Shown: positions 1 to 5,564 of the stretch, one piece after another
How positions within the stretch are numbered: the first letter of the stretch is position 1
Layout of the letters: each line of letters opens with the position of its first letter
DNA from: Flavobacteriales bacterium UBA4011
Lineage (GTDB): Bacteria > Bacteroidota > Bacteroidia > Flavobacteriales_D > Crocinitomicaceae
DNA: 5,564 nt
Direction: 5' to 3'
Assembly (NCBI GenBank): GCA_002384725.1
Contig: DGBF01000168.1
Coordinates: forward strand, 2,622 to 8,185
Notes under the pieces: model-generated
What the model saw: only the letters and a program-made list of their open reading frames with translations
Databases searched by the model: none
What the model was told of the DNA's origin: nothing
Translations under genes and position numbers: made by a program

Positions 1-2
1 CA

Positions 3-179
3 GGAGGCAAGTATTTGATTACTGAACAACCGAAAATTGATTACTTCCTTTTCGTTCGAGCACCCGTTGCCATCGACACAAAGGAATGGATAAAAAAACT
101 AAATGACGTGCCTAGTGTTTTAGCTGCGTACGCTTTCGATCCTGAGGAATTAGAATCGATGCAAACCATCTCATTATAG
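3..179 (+). CDS. IPExxxVDY family protein, C-terminal 58 codons (5' end outside the window)
   Basis: An open frame enters from the left edge and ends at the TAG at 177-179. It encodes 58 residues, including TEQPKIDYFLFVRAP and a tail ending in MQTISL. The P-K-I-D-Y-F-L segment resembles the (I/L)PE-x-x-x-VDY(F)L motif that names a small (roughly 150 aa) uncharacterised family widespread in Bacteroidota, and the rest looks like its C-terminal tail, where the family ends soon after a motif of the V-x-x-A/V-Y-A-x-D/F type. From memory, in Flavobacteriia this gene commonly sits between rnc (ribonuclease III) and pyk; the pyruvate kinase gene does follow here after only 12 bases, which supports the call. 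Biochemical function is unknown. The start, any upstream gene and the promoter lie outside the window. The call rests on a short tail plus gene order, so the family name is probable rather than certain. Confidence 0.72.
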   Translation, partial: GGKYLITEQPKIDYFLFVRAPVAIDTKEWIKKLNDVPSVLAAYAFDPEELESMQTISL

Positions 180-191
180 GAAAAAAATTAT
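178..191 (+). promoter_or_regulatory. Short pyk leader with an AGGA ribosome-binding-like site overlapping the upstream stop codon
   Basis: AGGA at 178-181 overlaps the TAG stop of the upstream gene and lies 10 bases before the ATG at 192, separated by a run of A and T. This is a weak, slightly distant Shine-Dalgarno-like site. The overlap with the stop codon and the absence of room for a promoter suggest that pyk is translated from a shared message. No terminator lies in this gap. Confidence 0.4.
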
Positions 192-1610
192 ATGACGAAT
201 AAGAAAACAAAAATCGTTGCTACACTAGGACCAGCTAGTAATTCACACAAAGTCTTGAAACAAATGTTCAAAGAAGGGGTGAATGTTTGCCGTCTGAATT
301 TTTCGCATGGCTCGCACGAAGATCACTTGAAAAGCATCCAATTGATTCGTAAACTGAACCAAGAAACAGGGTTAAACGTGGCCATTTTAGGTGATTTACA
401 AGGTCCAAAGATTCGTACACATATGATGGAAGATGGCGTGCTTTTGAAAAAAGGGGACGAATTAGTTATTGTAACCGATGAAGTCATTGGAACGAAAGAG
501 AAATTTTCAATCAACTACAAACGCCTGCCCAAAGATGTAAAAGCAGGTGAAACGATACTATTGGACGATGGAAAAATCATCATGGAAATACTTTCTACGG
601 ATGGAAAGGAAGTGAAAGTGAAAGTGATTAATGGTGGGATTTTTTCTAGTAAAAAGGGAGTGAATTTACCGAATACGAAGATTTCTATGCCTTCGATGAC
701 TGACAAAGACAAGGCCGATTTAGAATTTGCTTTGGATCACAATGTAGATTGGATCGCTTTATCGTTCGTGCGCTCGGCAAGAGATTTAATCGAATTGAAA
801 CATATTATTGCTAAAAGAAAAGTAAAGACGAAAATCATTGCGAAGATTGAAAAGCCTGAAGCTTTGAACGACATCGACGATATTATCGCAGAAACCGATG
901 CTTTGATGGTAGCCCGTGGAGATTTAGGAGTTGAGGTTCCATATCAAAACGTTCCTTTGATTCAAAAAATGCTCATCAACAAATGTAGATTGAATGCAAA
1001 ACCTGTTATTGTGGCAACACAAATGATGGAAAGCATGATAGAAAACATGACTCCTTCGCGAGCGGAAGTGAATGATGTGGCAAATGCAGTTTTGGATGGC
1101 GCCGATGCTGTAATGTTATCTGGCGAAACATCTGTCGGAAAACACCCAATCGAAGTTATTAAAACCATGACTAAAATTGTGACTGAAATGGAAACTTCGG
1201 AATCGATTTATAACAAAGAAAGGCTTCCTGAAAAAAATCAAGATCGATTTATTACTGATTCCATTTGTTTCAATGCAGTTCGGTTGGCACAAAGAACGGA
1301 AACGAACGCAATTATCACGATGTCATTTTCAGGATATACGGCATTCAAAATCGCATCTCAACGACCAACAGCTCCCGTTTTTGTTTTCACGAGTAACCGT
1401 GAGATTTTAACGCAATTGAATCTCATATGGGGTGTTCAAGCATTTTTCTATGACAAGACTGTTTCAACGGATCATACAATTGCCGACATCAAATATATAA
1501 TGAAAAAGAAAAAATATTTAAACGCAGGTGACTTAGTCATAAATATCGCATCTATTCCTTTGGAGGAAAGTGGTCGTTCGAATATGTTGAAGTTGAGTTA
1601 TGTAGACTGA
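192..1610 (+). CDS. pyk: Pyruvate kinase (PykA-like, predicted K+-independent)
   Basis: This cytoplasmic enzyme transfers phosphate from phosphoenolpyruvate to ADP, giving pyruvate and ATP at the end of glycolysis. The protein is complete at 472 aa (E. coli PykF is 470). Visible landmarks are KIVATLGPAS at 7-16, CRLNFSHG at 33-40, GDLQGPKIR at 67-75, the B domain at about 72-168, and the active-site signature IAKIEKPEAL at 216-225 with catalytic Lys218 and metal ligand Glu220. These are followed by ARGDLGVEV at 241-249 with metal ligand Asp244, ATQMMESM at 275-282, and PSRAEVNDVANAVLDGADA at 288-306 running into MLSGET. The C-terminal allosteric domain covers about 345-472 and contains a phosphate-loop-like SFSGYTA at 378-384. 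LQGPK instead of TKGPE at 69-73 and the match to VAILGDLQGPKIR group it with E. coli PykA rather than PykF. The ATG at 192 gives the normal N-terminus. The gene probably shares a transcript with the preceding one. The effector cannot be read from sequence. Confidence 0.97.
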   Translation: MTNKKTKIVATLGPASNSHKVLKQMFKEGVNVCRLNFSHGSHEDHLKSIQLIRKLNQETGLNVAILGDLQGPKIRTHMMEDGVLLKKGDELVIVTDEVIGTKEKFSINYKRLPKDVKAGETILLDDGKIIMEILSTDGKEVKVKVINGGIFSSKKGVNLPNTKISMPSMTDKDKADLEFALDHNVDWIALSFVRSARDLIELKHIIAKRKVKTKIIAKIEKPEALNDIDDIIAETDALMVARGDLGVEVPYQNVPLIQKMLINKCRLNAKPVIVATQMMESMIENMTPSRAEVNDVANAVLDGADAVMLSGETSVGKHPIEVIKTMTKIVTEMETSESIYNKERLPEKNQDRFITDSICFNAVRLAQRTETNAIITMSFSGYTAFKIASQRPTAPVFVFTSNREILTQLNLIWGVQAFFYDKTVSTDHTIADIKYIMKKKKYLNAGDLVINIASIPLEESGRSNMLKLSYVD

Positions 1611-1620
1611 CGTTGACTTT

Positions 1621-1650
1621 AACCAATAACTCAAAAAAAGGTTATTTGTT
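1621..1650 (+). terminator. Weak hairpin after pyk, possible leaky terminator
   Basis: AACCAATAAC (1621-1630) and GTTATTTGTT (1641-1650) pair over 6 bp next to the loop, then have one C-T mismatch, then 3 more pairs. The 10-base loop is A-rich. The stem is AT-rich and is followed by AAAAC rather than a T run, so on the + strand it lacks the usual intrinsic-terminator tail. It may be a weak terminator, an mRNA 3'-end stabiliser, or chance. Contrast it with the strong terminator after gcvP. Confidence 0.25.
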
Positions 1651-1696
1651 AAAACAATTCCCGTCAAGTACTGTTTTAAGAAAATAGAATTTGACG

Positions 1697-1704
1697 TATA
1701 TTTG
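1697..1704 (+). promoter_or_regulatory. gcvP promoter, -7 box TATATTTG
   Basis: TATATTTG matches the Bacteroidota -7 consensus TAnnTTTG exactly. A start of transcription a few bases downstream, near 1710, would leave about 18 untranslated bases before the ATG at 1729. No clean TTG -33 box is present at the expected distance; the closest is the degenerate CTGTTTT at 1671-1677. A second near-match, TAGAATTTG with one extra base, lies at 1685-1693. The box is inferred from consensus and position only. Confidence 0.6.
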
Positions 1705-1728
1705 CACCCTTTAAAATTCGGAAACAGA

Positions 1729-4590
1729 ATGAGCATTTTTTCCAAAAGACATATCGGCCCAAACGAGACTGAAAAAGCGGAAATGTTAGCCGCAGTAGGT
1801 TTTTCAACCGTAGAAGAATTAATTGACAAAACGATTCCAGCCCACATTCGATTGGGACGTGAATTGAACGTTGATTCGGCAATGACGGAACAAGAATACT
1901 TGAATCATATTACCAAATTGGGTGAGATGAACACGGTAAACAAATCATTTATTGGTTTAGGATATTCTGAAACAATTGTTCCACCAGTTATTCAGCGAAA
2001 TGTTCTTGAAAATCCAGGATGGTACACGGCGTATACTCCTTATCAAGCTGAAATTTCGCAAGGTAGATTGGAAGCGTTGTTGAATTTCCAAACAATGGTT
2101 TTGGATTTGACAGGCATGAAAATTGCCAATGCATCTCTTTTGGATGAGGCGACAGCTGGAGCTGAGGCCATGTTGATGTTTTGGAATTCTCGATCAAGAG
2201 ACGATGTAAAACAAAATAAAAACAAATTCTTTATCTCTGAATATGCTTTTCCTCAAACGATTGAAGTAGTAAGAGGAAGAGCGAAAAACTTAGGCATTGA
2301 ATTGATTGTAGAAAATCCAGAAACATTTAAAACAGACAATGCTTTCTTCGGCGCTTTGGTGCAATATCCAGATACGTTTGGACGAGTAAAAAACATAAAG
2401 AAAGTTGTTCAAGAATATAAAAAAGACGGAATTCAGGTTGCCGTTGCTTCAGATTTATTGGCCCTCGTTACTTTAAATGCACCCGGAAATTTCGGAGCAG
2501 ATGTAGTATTTGGTTCTTCACAAAGATTTGGAGTGCCAATGGGTTACGGTGGACCCCACGCAGCATTCTTCGCAACGCACGAAGCATACAAAAGAAATAT
2601 TCCAGGACGAATGATCGGTGTTTCGAAAGATACAGACGATAATGTTGCCTTGCGTATGGCTTTACAAACGCGTGAACAACATATCAAACGCGACAAAGCG
2701 ACTTCAAACATTTGTACAGCTCAGGCACTTTTAGCAGTAATGGCAAGTATGTATGCGGTATATCACGGTCCTGATGGAGTGAAAGATATCGCAAACCACG
2801 TACATGGATTGGCAACAAAAACAGCCAATGGATTACAAGAAATGGGCATCGAATTGGGCGGGGACTCTTTCTTCGACACTATTTGGGTTAAGGGCATTAA
2901 ATCGTTCGAAATACAATCGGCAGCGGAAGCGGAAGGGATTAATTTTCGTTATATCAACAAAGATGAATTGTGTATTTCTTTCGGGGAACCGCATACTTTG
3001 GCTGATGTTCAAACGATATTAGACATTTTTGCATCAATTGCAGGAATTGAGGCCCCGCAAGTGGATGACACGACAGTGATTAGCTTAGCGCCTACTTTAC
3101 TTCGTACAACGGAAATTTTAACACATCCTACTTTCAATAAATTTCATAGCGAATCGAAAATGATGCGTTATTTGAAACGATTGGAAAACAAAGATTTATC
3201 GCTTGTTCACTCCATGATTCCTTTGGGCTCATGTACAATGAAACTTAATGCTGCAGCTGAATTGATGCCAATAACAAATCCTCAATTCGCAAACATTCAC
3301 CCATTTGCACCTGTAAATCAAGCAGCTGGTTATCACGAAATGTTCCGTCAATTGGAACAAGATTTGGCCGAATGTACAGGATTTGATGGTGTTTCACTTC
3401 AGCCGAATTCAGGTGCGCAAGGCGAGTACGCAGGATTAATGGTCATCAAAGCGTTTCATGAATCAAATGGCGATCACCAACGTAAGAAAATAATCATTCC
3501 TTCTTCAGCGCATGGAACCAACCCGGCATCAGCTGTTATGGCTGGATTTGAGGTTGTTGTTACAGGTTGTGATCAACATGGAAATATTGATATTCCGCAA
3601 TTGAAAATAGCAGCAGATGAAATTGGTGAAAACTTAGCTGGAATTATGGTTACTTATCCTTCAACTCATGGAGTTTACGAAGAAGGTATCAAGATTATCA
3701 CTTCGATTATACATGACAATGGTGGTCAAGTATACATGGATGGAGCCAACATGAACGCACAAGTTGGCTTGACGAATCCAGGTAATATTGGAGCTGATGT
3801 TTGTCACTTAAACTTGCATAAAACATTCGCTATTCCTCACGGTGGCGGTGGTCCAGGTATGGGGCCAATCGGTGTAGCAGCGCATTTGATTCCTTTTTTA
3901 CCAAGTAACCCATTGATAAAAGCAGGTGGCGAAACACCAATTGATGCTATTTCAGCAGCGCCTTACGGAAGCTCGTTAATTCTTTTAATATCGTATGCTT
4001 ACATCAAAATGTTGGGGGCAATTGGCTTGAGAGAATCGACTGAAATTGCCATCTTGAATGCGAATTACATTGCAGCGAAATTAAAAGGTCACTATGATAT
4101 TTTGTACCATGCTAAAAATGGAACGGTAGCACACGAGATGATTTTGGATTGTCGTGATTTTAAGAAAACAGCCGACATCGAAGTAGCTGATATGGCGAAA
4201 CGTTTGATTGATTATGGATTCCATGCCCCTACCGTTTCTTTCCCAGTTGCTGGAACCTTGATGGTTGAGCCAACTGAAAGTGAGGACAAAGAAGAATTGG
4301 ATCGATTCATTGAAGCGATGATTAAGATTCGTGAAGAGATTCGTGAAATTGAGAATGGTCATGCAAACAAGGAAAATAACTTGTTGAAAAATGCACCGCA
4401 CAATGCGGATTGTATCATCAATCAAAATTGGAATTATCCTTATTCGCCGCAAGAAGCTGCATTCCCAGTAGAATATTTGAAAGAGTTCAAGTATTGGGTT
4501 CCTGTGCGAAGAGTAGACAATGCTTTTGGAGATAGAAACTTGATTTGTTCTTGTCCAAGTGTAGAAAGCTATGCCCAAGTAACAGAATAA
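1729..4590 (+). CDS. gcvP: Glycine dehydrogenase (aminomethyl-transferring), P-protein of the glycine cleavage system
   Basis: This PLP enzyme decarboxylates glycine and passes the aminomethyl group to the lipoyl arm of H-protein, the first step of glycine cleavage in the cytoplasm. The protein is 953 aa from the ATG at 1729 (E. coli GcvP is 957), so it is the one-chain type rather than the split GcvPA/GcvPB type. The N-terminal half (about 1-430) contains FSKRHIGP at 4-11, GGPHAAFFA from about 274, and REQHIKRDKATSNICTAQAL, with Cys329 in its NICT part. The C-terminal half contains HSMIPLGSCTMKLN at 494-507, HGTNP at 595-599, DGANMNAQ at 671-678, and LHKTF with PLP-binding Lys698, followed by the glycine-rich HGGGGPGMGP. 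The end has LICSC with Cys940 and Cys942. All core motifs are present and there is no sign of damage. A TTG at 1702 would add nine residues, but it lies in the promoter box, so the ATG is preferred. The gene appears to stand alone; gcvT and gcvH are not adjacent. Confidence 0.98.
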   Translation: MSIFSKRHIGPNETEKAEMLAAVGFSTVEELIDKTIPAHIRLGRELNVDSAMTEQEYLNHITKLGEMNTVNKSFIGLGYSETIVPPVIQRNVLENPGWYTAYTPYQAEISQGRLEALLNFQTMVLDLTGMKIANASLLDEATAGAEAMLMFWNSRSRDDVKQNKNKFFISEYAFPQTIEVVRGRAKNLGIELIVENPETFKTDNAFFGALVQYPDTFGRVKNIKKVVQEYKKDGIQVAVASDLLALVTLNAPGNFGADVVFGSSQRFGVPMGYGGPHAAFFATHEAYKRNIPGRMIGVSKDTDDNVALRMALQTREQHIKRDKATSNICTAQALLAVMASMYAVYHGPDGVKDIANHVHGLATKTANGLQEMGIELGGDSFFDTIWVKGIKSFEIQSAAEAEGINFRYINKDELCISFGEPHTLADVQTILDIFASIAGIEAPQVDDTTVISLAPTLLRTTEILTHPTFNKFHSESKMMRYLKRLENKDLSLVHSMIPLGSCTMKLNAAAELMPITNPQFANIHPFAPVNQAAGYHEMFRQLEQDLAECTGFDGVSLQPNSGAQGEYAGLMVIKAFHESNGDHQRKKIIIPSSAHGTNPASAVMAGFEVVVTGCDQHGNIDIPQLKIAADEIGENLAGIMVTYPSTHGVYEEGIKIITSIIHDNGGQVYMDGANMNAQVGLTNPGNIGADVCHLNLHKTFAIPHGGGGPGMGPIGVAAHLIPFLPSNPLIKAGGETPIDAISAAPYGSSLILLISYAYIKMLGAIGLRESTEIAILNANYIAAKLKGHYDILYHAKNGTVAHEMILDCRDFKKTADIEVADMAKRLIDYGFHAPTVSFPVAGTLMVEPTESEDKEELDRFIEAMIKIREEIREIENGHANKENNLLKNAPHNADCIINQNWNYPYSPQEAAFPVEYLKEFKYWVPVRRVDNAFGDRNLICSCPSVESYAQVTE

Positions 4591-4610
4591 ACAAGTCTTT
4601 AATAGTAAGC

Positions 4611-4646
4611 AAAAACCTACCTTCCATTTTGAAGGTAGGTTTTTTT
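4611..4646 (+). terminator. Strong intrinsic terminator after gcvP
   Basis: ACCTACCTTC (4615-4624) pairs perfectly with GAAGGTAGGT (4631-4640) around the 6-base loop CATTTT. Four more A-T pairs extend the stem outward to 14 bp (4611-4644). Seven T residues occupy 4640-4646. The A run on the left side means the structure could also stop transcription on the opposite strand, although no opposing gene is visible. It starts 20 bases after the gcvP stop codon. Confidence 0.93.
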
Positions 4647-4661
4647 ATTTGCGTACCTTTA
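4629..4661 (+). promoter_or_regulatory. Candidate promoter for the secreted propeller gene
   Basis: TACCTTTA at 4654-4661 matches the Bacteroidota -7 box TAnnTTTG at all but the last position. A TTG at 4629-4631 lies 22 bases upstream, within the spacing known for -33 boxes. If this is used, the -33 box sits in the loop and right arm of the gcvP terminator, and transcription would begin at or within a few bases of the ATG at 4668, giving a leaderless or nearly leaderless message. A second poorer box, TTTATTTG, lies at 4644-4651. Consensus-based only. Confidence 0.4.
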
Positions 4662-4667
4662 AGCATT

Positions 4668-5564
4668 ATGACAAGACTAAGACCAATAGTAGCGGTTATC
4701 GTTTTTTTAAGTTTTACTTTTAATGGATCCGCTCAAAACATTGTATGGGAAGATGAAATCACGGTTGCGACTGCCACTGACTATGGCAATGTTCGACCAA
4801 GGTTGGCGTTGACAGTAGATAACCAACCGATGGTAATCATGACCCGTTCTCAAAACGGCCAGATTTATTTCACAAAAGGAAACAATGGAGTCTTTAGCTC
4901 ACCAATTGCTTTATTGCCTGCCACAATGCAAAGCTATATCGCTACGTGGACAGGGCCAGATTTTGATGCTCATGGAGACACAATAGTTGCTGTGTTTAAG
5001 GCAAAACCATATGACAATGGTCACGTTTATACCGTTCGTTCCACCGATGGAGGTTTGACATTCTCAGACACTATTCGTGCAGACAATCACGATTTAGGCT
5101 TGGCGTGGATGCCTTCTATGACAATGGATGGAAGTGGAAACCCAATAATCACCTACATGGCGCATGATGCTAATTACACCAATCCGAGATATGTTTATGT
5201 TCGCTCCAACGACGCAGGGATTACTTATTCAGCTGAGCAGACTATCACGTCCTCAATTACAGGAGAAGCATGTGATTGTTGTCCTGCAGAAATGGTGGCA
5301 GATGGAAATAATCAGGTTCTTCTTTTCCGAAACAATGAGTTGAACACACGGGATATTTATGGGGTTTATTCGAATGATAACGGGGTAAATTTCATTTCGG
5401 CTGATGACGTTGATGAATCGAACTGGGTTATCAATTCTTGTCCGGCTAGTGGCCCTCACGGGGCTATACAAGGTTCTGATTTATTCTCCACTTTCATGAG
5501 CGGCGGAGCAGGTAACGAACAAGTTTTTGTTTCTCGAAGCACTTTAGGCGGATCAATTCTGTAT
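4668..5564 (+). CDS. Secreted Asp-box (BNR) beta-propeller protein, sialidase-like fold, 3' end outside the window
   Basis: The frame is open from the ATG at 4668 to the last base, giving 299 residues and no stop. Residues 1-22 form a signal peptide: TRLR, a hydrophobic stretch IVAVIVFLSFTF, then GSA with probable signal peptidase I cleavage before Gln23. The next in-frame Met is residue 55, so this start is the only one that keeps the signal. Asp-box motifs S-x-D-x-G-x-T/N-F/Y occur at 125 (STDGGLTFS), 180 (SNDAGITYS) and 235 (SNDNGVNF), with a degenerate copy at 291 (STLGGSIL) and perhaps one near 71. A Cys-rich CDCCP lies at 202-206, followed by FRNNELNTRDIY, and CPASGP at 258-263. This pattern resembles proteins often labelled exo-alpha-sialidase, but no N-terminal (F/Y)RIP motif is seen and catalytic residues cannot be assigned, so enzymatic activity is unproven. 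A C-terminal sorting domain for type IX secretion would be expected beyond the window. Confidence 0.85.
   Translation, partial: MTRLRPIVAVIVFLSFTFNGSAQNIVWEDEITVATATDYGNVRPRLALTVDNQPMVIMTRSQNGQIYFTKGNNGVFSSPIALLPATMQSYIATWTGPDFDAHGDTIVAVFKAKPYDNGHVYTVRSTDGGLTFSDTIRADNHDLGLAWMPSMTMDGSGNPIITYMAHDANYTNPRYVYVRSNDAGITYSAEQTITSSITGEACDCCPAEMVADGNNQVLLFRNNELNTRDIYGVYSNDNGVNFISADDVDESNWVINSCPASGPHGAIQGSDLFSTFMSGGAGNEQVFVSRSTLGGSILY
5040..5564 (+). repeat. Asp-box blade repeats, about 55 codons apart, within the propeller gene
   Basis: The first Ser of each Asp-box is at residues 125, 180, 235 and 291 (nucleotides 5040, 5205, 5370 and 5538), giving spacings of 55, 55 and 56 residues. Each is preceded by a hydrophobic/aromatic strand of the VY/IY/VF type. 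This regular spacing is what one expects from successive blades of a beta-propeller. The repeats are diverged at DNA level and are a protein-level feature; the fourth copy lacks the Asp. Confidence 0.75.

Larger units (their letters stand above)
1611..1728 (+). other. Intergenic region between pyk and gcvP
   Basis: These 118 bases hold no gene. They contain a weak hairpin at 1621-1650, a spaced inverted repeat CGTCAA (1662-1667) / TTGACG (1691-1696), and the gcvP promoter box at 1697-1704. The conserved core of a glycine riboswitch, which often precedes gcv genes in other phyla, is not visible, and the leader after the predicted transcription start is too short to hold one. Confidence 0.8.

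Noticed and set aside
1611..1728. Glycine riboswitch ahead of gcvP
   Set aside because: No recognisable conserved core is seen, and with transcription starting near 1710 the leader would be only about 18 bases.
1533..1847. 104-codon open frame on the minus strand spanning the pyk-gcvP gap
   Set aside because: It overlaps the end of pyk and the start of gcvP and has no recognisable domain; its apparent length comes from opposing coding sequence.
2804..3022. 72-codon + strand frame inside gcvP
   Set aside because: It is an out-of-frame reading of a well-conserved gene, and the in-frame GcvP sequence is continuous here, so there is no frameshift to explain.
4081..4578. 165-codon open frame on the minus strand
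   Set aside because: It lies wholly inside gcvP, opposite its conserved C-terminal coding sequence. The translation is of low complexity and matches no family I know; it is a shadow frame.
192..4590. pyk and gcvP as one operon
   Set aside because: A gap of 118 bases with a perfect -7 box before gcvP argues for a separate promoter. Some read-through past the weak 1621-1650 hairpin cannot be excluded.
5253..5471. 72-codon minus-strand frame inside the propeller gene
   Set aside because: It is opposite the Asp-box coding region with its conserved CDCCP motif; the + strand reading is clearly the coding one.
4668..5564. Firm annotation as a sialidase
   Set aside because: Asp-boxes occur in many propellers that do not cleave sialic acid. 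The (F/Y)RIP motif is absent and the C-terminal part is missing.
1..5564. Mobile element, CRISPR array, tRNA/rRNA gene or novel defence system
   Set aside because: No transposase, terminal repeats, regularly spaced direct DNA repeats or cloverleaf-like sequence was noticed; nearly all the sequence is accounted for by four co-directional genes.

Overview
The window looks like a piece of a Bacteroidota chromosome, most likely from the order Flavobacteriales. Four things point there: an IPExxxVDY-type gene tail directly upstream of pyruvate kinase, -7 promoter boxes of the TAnnTTTG kind used by that phylum, A-rich start regions with weak or no Shine-Dalgarno sequence, and a secreted repeat protein with a Bacteroidota-style signal peptide ending in Ala-Gln. 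Base composition is moderately AT-rich throughout and I see no sharp change that would suggest transferred DNA. The family cannot be fixed from this sequence; a Crocinitomicaceae- or Flavobacteriaceae-like source is a guess.

Layout, all on the + strand. (1) Positions 3-179: the 3' end of a small IPExxxVDY-family gene. (2) 192-1610: complete pyruvate kinase, 472 aa, of the PykA-like, probably K+-independent type, 12 bases behind gene 1 and probably co-transcribed with it. (3) 1611-1728: a short intergenic region with a weak hairpin and a -7 box (TATATTTG) just ahead of the next gene. (4) 1729-4590: complete one-chain glycine dehydrogenase (decarboxylating), GcvP, 953 aa from the ATG. The open frame can be extended upstream to a TTG at 1702, but that TTG lies inside the promoter box. 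(5) 4611-4646: a strong intrinsic terminator. (6) 4668-5564: the first 299 codons of a secreted Asp-box (BNR) beta-propeller protein that runs off the end of the window.

Functionally this is mainly central metabolism. Pyruvate kinase makes the last ATP of glycolysis. GcvP starts glycine breakdown into CO2, ammonia and a one-carbon unit on tetrahydrofolate. The partner genes gcvT, gcvH and lpd are not in the window, and gcvP has its own promoter and terminator, so it looks monocistronic. The last gene belongs to a separate transcription unit and encodes an exported protein of unknown substrate.

I found no mobile element, CRISPR array, tRNA, rRNA, riboswitch or defence system. The least understood item is the truncated secreted propeller, with its Cys-x-Cys-Cys-Pro cluster and blade-to-blade spacing of about 55 residues.
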